From: a virus
Virus record (IMG/VR): IMGVR_UViG_3300021376_003159
Location: 1-51,430 of that record
Length of the DNA: 51,430 nt
Reading direction: 5' to 3' (one strand)
Part shown: positions 1 through 7,462 of the stretch, piece after piece
Layout of the letters: each line of letters opens with the position of its first letter
Position numbering within the stretch: the stretch's first letter is position 1
Translations under genes and position numbers: made by a program
Notes under the pieces: generated by a model
What the model saw: only the letters and a program-made list of their open reading frames with translations
What the model was told of the DNA's origin: nothing
Database searches by the model: none

Positions 1-90
1 TATGTGGGAGCTTCCACACTTAAGCAGCTTCCAAAGTGTACGACCTTTGTGCGAGTCAATCGACAGATTAATGATGTTTTCCTAAAGTAG
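1..90 (+). CDS. C-terminal end of a truncated upstream gene
   Basis: The frame is open from the first base to TAG at 88-90 and gives 29 residues ending in VNRQINDVFLK. The gene begins outside the window. The next gene, a glycosyltransferase-like CDS on the same strand, follows after 36 bases, so this may be part of the same sugar-related cluster. Nothing in the short fragment allows a functional call. Confidence 0.45.
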   Translation, partial: YVGASTLKQLPKCTTFVRVNRQINDVFLK

Positions 91-126
91 CCATACATAG
101 ACCCGTGATGGTTTGGGATATGTAAC

Positions 127-882
127 TTGATACGCGTGGACTGGTTGGGTAAGATAGGCTACGGAGATATCTGTAGCCCTATCGCTTATGCTCACAATCT
201 ATCAGATAAGACGGGTGACCATGTAAAGCTAGCTTTCCACTGGTCGCATTCTAAGGGTACCAAGACGTATCCAAATGATCCAGAGACAATAGACGAGAGG
301 GCCGACTTTATGTTTGACCTCATGCAGCCAGCTAATGTATCGCTGATGCATATCTATGAGTCCGATCATGTATTTGACGAAAGCAATCCTCACACCAATT
401 ATAAGTTTCAATATGATCCACACAATCATTGGTGGTCAACAAAGACGCATCGACAGACATCAAATCAAATTATAGTATGTCCGCCAACCGAAAATACAAC
501 ATCCTTTCCGCATAATAAGTCTTGGAAGGATCCACTTGGACCTAAGTGGAATTTGGTTATCGATCAGTTTGATGCAAAGGTCGTATCATATCGCACACCT
601 ATAAGTGATCTTGTAAATATGCTTCTGGGTTGTCGCGTCTTTATAGGATATCACGGTAGCTGTGCTTGGGTTGCTCGACATCTGCGAGTACCGTCCATTC
701 TCTTTTCGGACAATAAGGTTACAAGCAAAATGTTTCCCAGCAAGGTTTGTCGCTCTCTGCAATCACTATCAGATTTGGATTGTCTAATCGAATCGAGTCG
801 ACAGCTAATCGCTGAATATGATAATCGATTAATCAATTATACCTTTTCCGATAAAACATTGTCAGGAATTATTCAATGCTAA
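127..882 (+). CDS. putative GT-B-like glycosyltransferase
   Basis: A 251 aa protein that reads from a TTG start; no in-frame ATG lies nearby, and GTG at 136 is an alternative. The N-terminus has a glycine-rich loop (GKIGYGD, residues 9-15). The C-terminal third has an alternating pattern, SDLVNMLLGCRVFIGYHGSCAW, resembling the donor-site region of GT-B (family 9-like) enzymes, where a surveillance-type Gly-x-x-Gly segment binds the nucleotide sugar. It overlaps the next glycosyltransferase-like gene by 7 bases (ATGCTAA), which implies translational coupling. No signal peptide or membrane segment is seen. Family assignment is by pattern only; a conserved phage hypothetical protein is the alternative. 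Confidence 0.5.
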   Translation: MIRVDWLGKIGYGDICSPIAYAHNLSDKTGDHVKLAFHWSHSKGTKTYPNDPETIDERADFMFDLMQPANVSLMHIYESDHVFDESNPHTNYKFQYDPHNHWWSTKTHRQTSNQIIVCPPTENTTSFPHNKSWKDPLGPKWNLVIDQFDAKVVSYRTPISDLVNMLLGCRVFIGYHGSCAWVARHLRVPSILFSDNKVTSKMFPSKVCRSLQSLSDLDCLIESSRQLIAEYDNRLINYTFSDKTLSGIIQC

Positions 883-1532
883 AAGTATTCATAGGATATG
901 ACTCGACCGAATCTGTTGCTTGGGATGTGTGTCGATATTCCATAGAGCGCAATTCTATGATTGAGCCTGGAGACATATATCGATTGATTGGTAATCCAAA
1001 TGGATGGAATCGAATTGCATCAGGTGGCCAGTCCACAGAATTTACCTATTCGCGTTTTCTTGTTCCGTATCTTAGTGGGTATGAAGGTCTGAGTCTATTT
1101 GTTGACTGTGACTTCGTATTCCTCGACGATGTTGAGGTGCTATCAAGTTATCTAAATGGTGCAGCGGTTGCGTGCTGCCAACATCCAGATTATATTCCTC
1201 TGTCTACTAACAAGATGGATGGACAAGTGCAGGTGTCATATCCTCGCAAGAATTGGTCATCCCTAATGCTATTTGATAATGCAAAGTGTCGCAATCTTAC
1301 GCCTGAGTATGTTGCGAATGCGACTCCGCAAGAATTGCATCGTATGATGTGGGCCGAGTCAATTGCTAGCATACCGCTGGAGTGGAATACGTTGGAGGGA
1401 TATTATCATTTTGAGCGACCAAGAGCTGTGCATTATACCGACGGTGGTCCGTGGCATCAATCTTATCGTGGCGGCCGCTACGCACAGTTATGGTTAAATT
1501 ATTTTGAAAATTTTAAAAGTAGCCACGTTTAA
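876..1532 (+). CDS. GT-A-fold (family 8-like) glycosyltransferase
   Basis: A 218 aa protein starting inside the end of the upstream gene. It begins with a short beta strand and YDSTES (residues 8-13), a pattern seen in small glycosyltransferases with a GT-A fold. The metal and nucleotide-sugar binding DxD motif is visible as FVDCDFVFLDD (residues 76-86, DCD at 77-79). Near the C-terminus the HYTDGGPWH segment fits the third metal-ligand histidine region of family 8-type enzymes. Together with the upstream GT-B-like gene it probably decorates a phage or host glycan; the acceptor cannot be told from the sequence. The closest functional analogy is sugar transfer from UDP or GDP sugars in the cytoplasm. 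Confidence 0.72.
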   Translation: MLKVFIGYDSTESVAWDVCRYSIERNSMIEPGDIYRLIGNPNGWNRIASGGQSTEFTYSRFLVPYLSGYEGLSLFVDCDFVFLDDVEVLSSYLNGAAVACCQHPDYIPLSTNKMDGQVQVSYPRKNWSSLMLFDNAKCRNLTPEYVANATPQELHRMMWAESIASIPLEWNTLEGYYHFERPRAVHYTDGGPWHQSYRGGRYAQLWLNYFENFKSSHV

Positions 1533-1555
1533 AAATCAAATTTTAATTTTTGTCG

Positions 1556-1561
1556 TATAAT
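1556..1561 (+). promoter_or_regulatory. possible -10 element upstream of the ParB/HNH gene
   Basis: TATAAT in an AT-rich leader, 76 bases before the ATG at 1637. No TTGACA or TGTACA sits 17 bases upstream, so this is weak. The leader also holds a stem GTCGAT (1569-1574) with ATCGAC about 16 bases later, enclosing a small ACGG/CCGT hairpin. Confidence 0.3.
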
Positions 1562-1636
1562 TATATTTGTCGATAACGGAACCGTCCAACATCGACATCC
1601 CGGCAATCATGCCACATAAGATAAGGAATTAATATA

Positions 1637-3091
1637 ATGTACATTAATGCACCCGTGCAATGGGACGCCGAAGTTCAAACCATTCGAGACATCGTCCTTA
1701 ATGTCATGCCTCGAGTTGATATCCATCCAATCTACAATCGACGTTATTGGTCAAAGCTTGAAGGTAATGCAACACCATCAAAGCTTCAGGGTATCATGAA
1801 TTCAATTGTCACCGGATTTGATATTGGTGAAATTACATTTGCTGAGCCGGCTGAAAAGCCTGAGTGTGATCATGAAGTTCTTGATGGATCTAATCGAATG
1901 GATGCAATCAAGAAGTATTATAACAATGAATTTTCAATTCACACGTCTTGCCCGCATTCCGCTTTTGCTGGTAAGTATTTTAAGGATCTATCGGCTGAAG
2001 CGCAGGAAGCTATTCTAAGTTATCGCGTTCGCCTTGTATGGTATCGCAATGTAACGAATGAGATTAAGGGTATGCTCTTTCGTCTACGCAATGGCGGTAC
2101 TCCGGTAAATGCAATGGAGATGCTAAATGCATATGGTCGTATTCCTATTGCGGATGCAGTTAGGTCTACGGCTAGAGAAATTCCGGATGAGACTACAAAG
2201 CCTCATGCGCTTTTTGAATCAGAGTATGATAAGAAAAATGACAAGGTGGAATGGAAACATCTTGACTTTCCCAATGCGCGTCTATTTCACGATGAGCTGG
2301 TTGCGCGTATCACATATATCATGTATCACAAGGGAACTCTTGTGGCCTGCGATCATAAGGATCAGTTACAAGTAATGTATAAGGATAAATCCTTGACTGA
2401 ACCTAGAGTTGCAGAGATTATGAAGAAGGTCAATCAGTGTCTTGATTTTCTATTGATTATTGCTAAGGCTTGTTATGATCGCACAGGTCGTGGATTGGAA
2501 TCTCATGAATTTACGATGCTATACCGTTGGTATGTAGATTTTCTCTCTAAGAGAGGTCTAGACGCTAGCGGTCTTAAGATTGTTGATTCGACCAAATTTT
2601 GGGATGAATTTAGTTTTGCGATTACTAGTATTATGAGCAAAGATAAATCCCTTCACCCAAAGAGTCTAGCATCTGGTACCGTTAATGGAAAGCCCATTTG
2701 TGGTCCGAAGAATGCATTTGCATCGGGTTGTAGTCAGCACAGCTCCGTTCGGCGTATTCAGCAGACGGTCGACTGGTTAGTTAATGATGCGGGGTTTGAT
2801 GCTCTCGGTAAGGAGTGCATCAAGATTATTGATCGACGTGAGACCTTCTCACCCAAGGATATTGAACAGAAGTGGATCGCGCAAGGATATCGCTGCTGGG
2901 TATCGGGTAAGCCTCTTTCTCGCGAGGATGCTCGTGGTGCACATATCAAGGCCCGTAGTCTAGGTGGTATTACCGATCCCGTAACCAATATGGCGGTTGT
3001 TCATGTTGAACACAATCGTGCTATGGGTACGATGAATGCGGAAGAATATCGTGATATGTGGCGACAGAAGCAAAATTCAATTGCTGCTTAA
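1637..3091 (+). CDS. DUF262/ParB-like domain protein with C-terminal HNH endonuclease domain
   Basis: A 484 aa two-domain protein. The N-terminal part carries a DUF262/ParB-like pattern: a tyrosine/tryptophan-rich entry segment, then DGSNRMDAI (residues 83-91), which corresponds to the DGxxR nucleotide-binding motif of ParB/Srx-type domains. The last about 70 residues form an HNH nuclease: GYRCWVSGKPL, then GAH (436), TNMAVVH and EHNRAMG, giving the His-Asn-His set. The start is ATG 1637 with AAGGA upstream. The architecture resembles DUF262-HNH proteins used in restriction of modified DNA and in phage homing or accessory nucleases. A hairpin terminator follows directly. The role here (genome degradation, homing or superinfection exclusion) is not shown. 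Confidence 0.7.
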   Translation: MYINAPVQWDAEVQTIRDIVLNVMPRVDIHPIYNRRYWSKLEGNATPSKLQGIMNSIVTGFDIGEITFAEPAEKPECDHEVLDGSNRMDAIKKYYNNEFSIHTSCPHSAFAGKYFKDLSAEAQEAILSYRVRLVWYRNVTNEIKGMLFRLRNGGTPVNAMEMLNAYGRIPIADAVRSTAREIPDETTKPHALFESEYDKKNDKVEWKHLDFPNARLFHDELVARITYIMYHKGTLVACDHKDQLQVMYKDKSLTEPRVAEIMKKVNQCLDFLLIIAKACYDRTGRGLESHEFTMLYRWYVDFLSKRGLDASGLKIVDSTKFWDEFSFAITSIMSKDKSLHPKSLASGTVNGKPICGPKNAFASGCSQHSSVRRIQQTVDWLVNDAGFDALGKECIKIIDRRETFSPKDIEQKWIAQGYRCWVSGKPLSREDARGAHIKARSLGGITDPVTNMAVVHVEHNRAMGTMNAEEYRDMWRQKQNSIAA

Positions 3092-3097
3092 TTAACC

Positions 3098-3131
3098 GAA
3101 TGGGCGGCTATATATGTCGCCCATTCATTTT
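3098..3131 (+). terminator. rho-independent-like terminator
   Basis: A perfect 9-bp stem GAATGGGCG (3098-3106) / CGCCCATTC (3118-3126) with an 11-nt loop and a short T-rich tail (ATTTTG). It sits between the HNH protein gene and the first solute-binding protein gene and probably separates their transcripts. Confidence 0.6.
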
Positions 3132-3143
3132 GATGAGGATAAA

Positions 3144-4121
3144 ATGTTAAAGAGACGTGATCTAATTCTAGCGGGCGGCGCAGCTGCCCTTTCTTCTCCA
3201 GCTGTAGCGCAGTCAGGACCATGGCCTAATAAGCCGGTTCGTGTTGTCGTTGCATTCAATGCTGGTGGCGGTATCGATATCATGACACGCATTGTGTGTC
3301 AGGAGCTTACTCGTAAGTTCGGTACACCGTTTGTTGTGGAGAACCGACCTGGCGCTAGTGGCAATATTGGCACGGCCATGGTAGCGCGTGCAGAGCCTGA
3401 TGGTTATACTCTGAGCGCAATTAGCATCGGCAATGTTGCATTCAACATGCAGCTGTTCAATAGTCTTGGTTATGATCCTGACAAGGACCTTTCGTATGTG
3501 ATGGGTCTATGGGAGCTTCCAAACTTCCTGATTGTACCGACAGCGCATGTGCCTGCAACGAACATGGCAGAATTCCTTGCATGGGCCCGCTCACGTCCGC
3601 GTGGTAGCATCAACTTCGCTACGCCTGGTTCTGGTAGCACTGTTAACCTGACTGGTGCGACGTTTGCACAGAAGGCTGGGTTTGAAGCAGTCTCGGTATC
3701 CGCCGGCGATGCTCAGACCATTCAGCTACTGCTGCGTGGTGATATTCACTATGTGACGAATCAGTTGCCACCGTTCTCCGATCTTATTCAGGAAGGTCGC
3801 CTGCGTGTTCTTGCTGTGGCTGACCGTCAGAGGTGGGCTGCTCTACCGAATGTGCCCACAATGGCAGAGGCTGGTATTCCTGATCTGGCTGTTGCATCTT
3901 GGCATATGCTTGGTGGACCGGCTGGTCTGCCGCGTGAGATTGTCGACCGTCTTGGTTCGGAGCTTCGCCAGATTCTCGCTGATGAAGCCTTGCAGCGTCG
4001 TCTGGCTGTGCTTGGTGCGCGTGTGCTAGCATCATCGCCTGCTGATGTTCAGTCTCGCCTGGTACGTGAGCGTCCGATCTGGGCTGAGATGGTTCGCACC
4101 TCTGGAGCAAGGGCTGAATAA
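3144..4121 (+). CDS. TctC/Bug-family periplasmic solute-binding protein (copy 1)
   Basis: A 325 aa protein from ATG 3144, with GAGGAT 4 bases upstream; an in-frame ATG 30 bases earlier lacks a site. The N-terminus is a signal peptide: KRRDLILAGG (an RR pair, possibly Tat), a hydrophobic alanine stretch, then SPAVAQ with an AxA cleavage site near residue 23. The mature part follows the Bug (TctC) pattern throughout: WPNKPVRVVV, FNAGGGIDIMTR (ligand-site glycines), VENRPGASGNIGT, ARAEPDGYT, INFATPGSGST and RLRVLAVA with LPNVPTMAEAG. This family supplies substrate, often citrate or another carboxylate, to tripartite tricarboxylate transporters. No TctA or TctB gene is in the window, so it would have to work with a host permease. 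Third-position GC looks higher than in neighbouring genes, which suggests transfer from a host. Family is confident; ligand unknown. Confidence 0.9.
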   Translation: MLKRRDLILAGGAAALSSPAVAQSGPWPNKPVRVVVAFNAGGGIDIMTRIVCQELTRKFGTPFVVENRPGASGNIGTAMVARAEPDGYTLSAISIGNVAFNMQLFNSLGYDPDKDLSYVMGLWELPNFLIVPTAHVPATNMAEFLAWARSRPRGSINFATPGSGSTVNLTGATFAQKAGFEAVSVSAGDAQTIQLLLRGDIHYVTNQLPPFSDLIQEGRLRVLAVADRQRWAALPNVPTMAEAGIPDLAVASWHMLGGPAGLPREIVDRLGSELRQILADEALQRRLAVLGARVLASSPADVQSRLVRERPIWAEMVRTSGARAE

Positions 4122-4125
4122 GCCG

Positions 4126-4154
4126 TGTACATCGATATCTTCTCCTGATATGAT
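4126..4154 (+). promoter_or_regulatory. TGTACA-type promoter 1
   Basis: TGTACA at 4126-4131, a 17-bp spacer, then TATGAT at 4149-4154. It lies in front of the small-gene operon starting at 4180. It is the first of six sites in this window with the same -35 hexamer and exact spacing. Confidence 0.7.
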
Positions 4155-4179
4155 GTATCTATCATAAGAGGAGATATCG

Positions 4180-4353
4180 ATGCGTTACGAGGTTACCCTT
4201 ATCGACTCGTGTGGCTTTAGCCGTCGTGAGCTGTTCGCATCTTATGAAGCGGCCATGGCATATTTTGACGCCAACCGTGAACGGTTTGAATGCGAGTTCC
4301 GTGACCTGCGGGCCTACGATCAGTGGTCATTGCGTAGTAGGCTTGTGGCCTAA
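4180..4353 (+). CDS. small hypothetical protein (57 aa)
   Basis: Begins MRYEVTLIDS with AGAGGAGA upstream of the ATG, 26 bases after the -10 of a TGTACA-type promoter. Acidic and aromatic composition with FASYEAAMAYFDAN in the middle, compatible with a small alpha/beta fold. Its stop TAA overlaps the next ATG (TAATG), so it is the first gene of a coupled operon. No family recognised. Confidence 0.65.
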   Translation: MRYEVTLIDSCGFSRRELFASYEAAMAYFDANRERFECEFRDLRAYDQWSLRSRLVA

Positions 4354-4502
4354 TGGAATATTATTGCGAGTGTGATCCACATGGCGACAATGCTAAGTGT
4401 GATCGGCCGTGTACCAAGCCTGCTCATGTGCGAGCGGCCGAGGCTGCCGAGATTGTACGCATCGCGCGTGAACAGCATATAGCAATCCACGGCGATGATT
4501 GA
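4353..4502 (+). CDS. small cysteine-containing protein (49 aa)
   Basis: Starts in the stop codon of the preceding gene (TAATG). The N-terminal half has four cysteines (CECDPHGDNAKCDRPC, residues 5-20), a spacing that could bind zinc, followed by an alanine-rich helix AAEAAEIVRIARE. Translational coupling with the upstream gene supports it being real. Function unknown. Confidence 0.55.
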   Translation: MEYYCECDPHGDNAKCDRPCTKPAHVRAAEAAEIVRIAREQHIAIHGDD

Positions 4503-4560
4503 TGAGCTAGCCGTAATGCTGGGCTGCAATCCTATGTTGTAGTCACCCGGCTTGTGTGTT

Positions 4561-4698
4561 ATGAATACGTTCCTGATATATCCAGGCGTCATTGGTTTAT
4601 TTTCGGTATTGCTATTGTACATAGTGGCTATACCGATTGGTATTTGGGTATTAATTCGCAACCTCTTTGAATATATAAGAGACATCAGAAAGGGTTAA
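4561..4698 (+). CDS. small single-span membrane protein (45 aa)
   Basis: Begins MNTFLIYPG. Residues 8-33 form one long hydrophobic helix (VIGLFSVLLLYIVAIPIG), followed by a basic tail (RDIRKG), predicting an inner-membrane protein with a cytoplasmic C-terminus. No strong ribosome binding site is visible. It lies in line with two flanking small genes on the same strand. Function unknown. Confidence 0.45.
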   Translation: MNTFLIYPGVIGLFSVLLLYIVAIPIGIWVLIRNLFEYIRDIRKG

Positions 4699-4702
4699 TC
4701 TT

Positions 4703-4855
4703 ATGGCACCGCATGATGGTAGCCGCGATCATGATCATTCATATATTGATCCGAGGGCACAGGTTGACCCAGAGGCAGCATGGGCAAAGGTTGATCTTTT
4801 CCTGATCGCCCTTCTAATTCTAGTTCCTATTCTCGGTATCATATTTGGTCTATGA
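4703..4855 (+). CDS. small tail-anchored-like membrane protein (50 aa)
   Basis: Begins MAPHDGSRDHDH, a histidine- and aspartate-rich soluble head, and ends with one hydrophobic segment (LIALLILVPILGIIFG) as the C-terminus. The ATG is preceded by GAAAGGG. It overlaps the next gene by 4 bases (ATGA), so the two are coupled. Function unknown. Confidence 0.55.
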   Translation: MAPHDGSRDHDHSYIDPRAQVDPEAAWAKVDLFLIALLILVPILGIIFGL

Positions 4856-5685
4856 TAAAATATAATTTTTTATCAATGATCAATTATTTTATGAAAAATT
4901 CTGTGTATGATAAAGGTTTAGTCTTACCCAAATATGATCATGAAATTCATCACGGCTATGGTATTGGTCCAATAGCTGGATGGCAATCATCAGATTGGTG
5001 TCCAATGGATACCGAACAAAGGTTCAATGAAAATTGGGCTACAAAGCGTGTCTTACTAGAAAAATATGGTTGGACAAAAACTAGCATAAAATATAATTCC
5101 AATCGTCAAGGTTTTCGTATGGATGTAGACTTGAACGAAATTGAATCAGGTATGCATGATTTTTATTTGGGTTGTAGTATGACTTTTGGAATAGGTGTAA
5201 ATGGTAAAGATACCTGGCCAGAAAAAATGATGAAGCGAATGAATAGGCCGGGATTAAATTTTGGTGTTGGTGGCGGATCAATAGAAACCCAATATCGTGT
5301 ATTGAGGTGCTGGGCTCCGCTACTAAAACCGAAACGAGTCTATACACTTGGCACATATCTTGGTAGGCGCGAATTGCTTGAAGATGATGTTCCAAAAAGT
5401 ATCGGAAGTCCTAATCGTACCTGGAGAAATTTTGTCGAGGATCCGCGCCACGAATTATATTGGCAATCCGAAATACAAATATCCCACATTCGTGCTTATG
5501 ATGCAATGAGAGCCGTTTGTATGGATTATGGTGCGGAGTTGTATTCGATACGAGATGATAGGAGAAAGGAAATTTTCCGTTCTCTTCCTGGTTGGCATGA
5601 GGGACGTGACCTAGCGCACCCAGGTCCAATTTGGCATTCTCATGTAGCAAATTTACCAGATGATTGCTGGGAAAGACTCGCTTAA
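4852..5685 (+). CDS. SGNH/GDSL hydrolase-like protein
   Basis: A 277 aa protein. A block-I motif is visible as FYLGCSMTFGIG (residues 104-115) with the candidate nucleophile Ser109, and block II-like GLNFGVGGGS follows. Near the C-terminus DLAHPGPIWH (residues 253-262) provides the D-x-x-H dyad of SGNH esterases. The family removes or adds acyl groups on polysaccharides and lipids; in phages such enzymes often act on surface glycans. No signal peptide or transmembrane helix is seen, so a cytoplasmic or virion role is possible. It is more AT-rich than the small genes before it and lies next to the tRNA-Gln gene. Confidence 0.6.
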   Translation: MIKYNFLSMINYFMKNSVYDKGLVLPKYDHEIHHGYGIGPIAGWQSSDWCPMDTEQRFNENWATKRVLLEKYGWTKTSIKYNSNRQGFRMDVDLNEIESGMHDFYLGCSMTFGIGVNGKDTWPEKMMKRMNRPGLNFGVGGGSIETQYRVLRCWAPLLKPKRVYTLGTYLGRRELLEDDVPKSIGSPNRTWRNFVEDPRHELYWQSEIQISHIRAYDAMRAVCMDYGAELYSIRDDRRKEIFRSLPGWHEGRDLAHPGPIWHSHVANLPDDCWERLA

Positions 5686-5688
5686 TAT

Positions 5689-5759
5689 TGCCTGATCGTC
5701 TAACGGTAGGACTACGGATTTTGGTTCCGTGTATGGTGGTTCGAATCCATCTCGGGCAG
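5689..5759 (+). tRNA. tRNA-Gln (TTG)
   Basis: Acceptor TGCCTGA pairs with TCGGGCA. The anticodon arm is ACGGA-TTTTGGT-TCCGT, giving anticodon TTG. The T-arm with GGTTCGAATCC is canonical. CCA is not encoded. Confidence 0.9.
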
Positions 5760-5777
5760 CTTCAAATGGAGAAAGTT

Positions 5778-5882
5778 ATGGCTTTGATTAATTACATCCG
5801 ACAGATGTTTCAAGAGAGGTCCAATGGCGACCTCAGTCGCCATCGTGTATATACTGCACGATATGAAGATTTGTGCATGTAA
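5778..5882 (+). CDS. small hypothetical protein (34 aa), or structured RNA
   Basis: Begins MALINYIRQM with GGAGA seven bases upstream; ATG 5766 in the same frame is an alternative. The product is basic and amphipathic. The DNA holds two clean inverted repeats, ATGGCGAC-ctca-GTCGCCAT (5824-5843) and ATCGTG/CACGAT just after it, so the transcript is strongly structured. It may therefore be an RNA element in place of, or as well as, a peptide gene. Confidence 0.4.
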   Translation: MALINYIRQMFQERSNGDLSRHRVYTARYEDLCM

Positions 5883-5885
5883 CCA

Positions 5886-5914
5886 TGTACATCTACTCCA
5901 TTATGTGATAATAT
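5886..5914 (+). promoter_or_regulatory. TGTACA-type promoter 2
   Basis: TGTACA at 5886-5891, a 17-bp spacer, TAATAT at 5909-5914. It lies 25 bases ahead of the ATG at 5939 and could also drive the tRNA genes downstream. Confidence 0.7.
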
Positions 5915-5938
5915 GCTTATATCAATAGGAGACATGAC

Positions 5939-6178
5939 ATGAAGCTTGAAATTAACGATGATATGGCCGATGAGATTGTGCGCCAAGTTCTTCGCGAGCA
6001 ATATGAAGGTCTTTGCGAGTCCATCAAGACTCTTGAAGGTCGCCTCAATCTTAAGCCGTATGAGGAACAAGACCTGAAGGATAATATTGCGAATGCACGT
6101 GCTATTCGCACGGCTCTTGCATACTTCACTGTTTATGAAGATCATGAGCGTTGGCTTCAGAGCGTGGAGGATTCCTGA
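5939..6178 (+). CDS. conserved-type small helical protein (79 aa)
   Basis: Begins MKLEINDDMADEIVRQVLRE, is highly charged and predicted nearly all-helical, with a possible coiled coil over residues 25-50. TAGGAGAC sits upstream of the ATG, and the gene follows a TGTACA-type promoter. Similar short helical proteins starting 'MKLEI..' are common in T4-like environmental phages, but I cannot name a family or function. Confidence 0.7.
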   Translation: MKLEINDDMADEIVRQVLREQYEGLCESIKTLEGRLNLKPYEEQDLKDNIANARAIRTALAYFTVYEDHERWLQSVEDS

Positions 6179-6226
6179 TGGATATCGTAGCACATGTAGT
6201 AATCACGTTCCGAACCTTATGAGTTC

Positions 6227-6300
6227 GGGCCCGTAGCCCAACCGGCAGAGGCAGAGGACTTAAAATCCTCACAGTGTCGGTTCGAATCCGACCGGGCCTA
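6227..6300 (+). tRNA. tRNA with Leu anticodon (TAA) and a short variable loop
   Basis: Acceptor GGGCCCG/CGGGCCT, anticodon arm GAGGA-CTTAAAA-TCCTC (anticodon TAA), T-arm GTCGG-TTCGAAT-CCGAC, discriminator A. The variable loop is only five bases (ACAGT), so this is a class I body carrying a leucine anticodon; bacterial tRNA-Leu is normally class II. CCA is not encoded, and the next tRNA begins two bases later. Confidence 0.85.
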
Positions 6301-6301
6301 C

Positions 6302-6377
6302 GGACCTGTAGCTCAGTGGTTAGAGCGGGCCGCTCATAACGGTTTGGTCGCAGGTTCGAATCCTGCCGGGTCCACCA
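6302..6377 (+). tRNA. tRNA (CAT), probably Ile2, possibly Met
   Basis: Acceptor GGACCTG/CGGGTCC, anticodon loop CTCATAA, T-arm GCAGG-TTCGAAT-CCTGC, CCA encoded. The body, including TTTGGTCGC after the anticodon arm, is closer to bacterial tRNA-Ile2 (lysidine-modified CAU reading AUA) than to elongator tRNA-Met. Identity by eye only. Confidence 0.85.
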
Positions 6378-6381
6378 GTTT

Positions 6382-6458
6382 GACTCCGTAGCTCAGTTGG
6401 ATAGAGCAACAGCCTTCTAAGCTGTGGGTGGTAGGTTCGAATCCTACCGGGGTCGCCA
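6382..6458 (+). tRNA. tRNA-Arg (TCT)
   Basis: Acceptor GACTCCG/CGGGGTC, anticodon arm ACAGC-CTTCTAA-GCTGT giving TCT, T-arm GTAGG-TTCGAAT-CCTAC, CCA encoded. It reads AGA/AGG codons, typical of AT-rich phages in less AT-rich hosts. Confidence 0.92.
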
Positions 6459-6496
6459 TATAATTAATATAACAACCTTCGATAGGAATATCAAAC

Positions 6497-7462
6497 ATGA
6501 TTAGACGCCGTAATTTAGCAATTGGTATTTGTGGTTCGATGCTTGCTAGCAGCATGTCCAATGCACAGGGTGTGGCGCGAGCATCTGAATTGATGTTTGT
6601 AGTTCCAGCCGGGGCAGGTGGATCGGCTGATATTAGTGGACGACTACTTGCGCGCGGCATTACTTCAATTCAAAATACCCCTATTGTTATTTCTAATCGC
6701 TCGGCTATTGAGGGTGTGCTTCATGTTTTCAATTCACCGGCCGATTCTCGTAATGTATTAGTTGGCGGGCCTAATGGTTTGTTCTTCGCGCCCGCGCGCG
6801 AGAACCTGCCATATAATTCAGATAGCTTTGAACCAGTATGCATGTTTAGCATGGCTGCATTTGTATTAGTATCTCGTCCAGATAAATTTTCTAATATTAA
6901 TGAACTAGTTTCTGCCATGCAGACTGGACGCGTAAATTTTGCATCAAGCCAGGGCGATGGACGATATCTAATTGATAGAATGATTCGAACCACAAATGCG
7001 CGTGATACTGTAGCAATATCCTATCGTGGTGGCGGCGGCGCTGTGATGCGTGATGTATTAGCTGGTATTGTTGATATTGGTATCACATCTCTAGCTTCAG
7101 TTGCTGGAGCTGTACAGAGCAACTCACTTCGATTACTTGCTCACACATTAGATTTCGGTAATGTATCGGCATATCCAAATCTGCCTAGACTGAGTAATAT
7201 TCTTGGGGATAATCATCCAGCATTGACAACATTTCACTGGCATGGTTTGTATCTACCAAAGGGGTCGCCATCTAATCTAAATTTATTTTTGCAAAATGCT
7301 ACTAGAATGGTTTATGAAGATTCCGAATTTGTTTCCGAGCATATCAGTCGTGGTATGATCCCGCGATATATGAATCCTGCTCAATTGCGCGAGCACCATG
7401 CTAAAATGGAGGTATATATGATTGGTTATAATAATTGGATTAGGGAGGTTGGTTCGCTATGA
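6497..7462 (+). CDS. TctC/Bug-family periplasmic solute-binding protein (copy 2, diverged)
   Basis: A 321 aa protein with ATAGGAA before the ATG. The N-terminal signal peptide is MIRRRNLAIG, then a hydrophobic core and SNAQG with an AxA-like cleavage site near residue 24. The mature chain keeps the Bug plan: LMFVVPAGAGGSADISGRLLA, VISNRSAIEG, RVNFASSQGDG, VAISYRGGGG, DVLAGIVDIG and a late LPRLS segment in place of the usual LPTVAE. It is clearly more diverged and more AT-rich than the copy at 3144-4121, so the two are not a recent tandem duplication. It sits just after a tRNA cluster and overlaps a 65 aa gene by 4 bases. Ligand unknown. Confidence 0.85.
   Translation: MIRRRNLAIGICGSMLASSMSNAQGVARASELMFVVPAGAGGSADISGRLLARGITSIQNTPIVISNRSAIEGVLHVFNSPADSRNVLVGGPNGLFFAPARENLPYNSDSFEPVCMFSMAAFVLVSRPDKFSNINELVSAMQTGRVNFASSQGDGRYLIDRMIRTTNARDTVAISYRGGGGAVMRDVLAGIVDIGITSLASVAGAVQSNSLRLLAHTLDFGNVSAYPNLPRLSNILGDNHPALTTFHWHGLYLPKGSPSNLNLFLQNATRMVYEDSEFVSEHISRGMIPRYMNPAQLREHHAKMEVYMIGYNNWIREVGSL

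Noticed and set aside
6334-6660. Minus-strand 108 aa ORF across the tRNA cluster
   Set aside because: It reads tRNA genes in antisense, giving the well-known spurious VGFEPTT and PAGFEPAT peptides; no gene.
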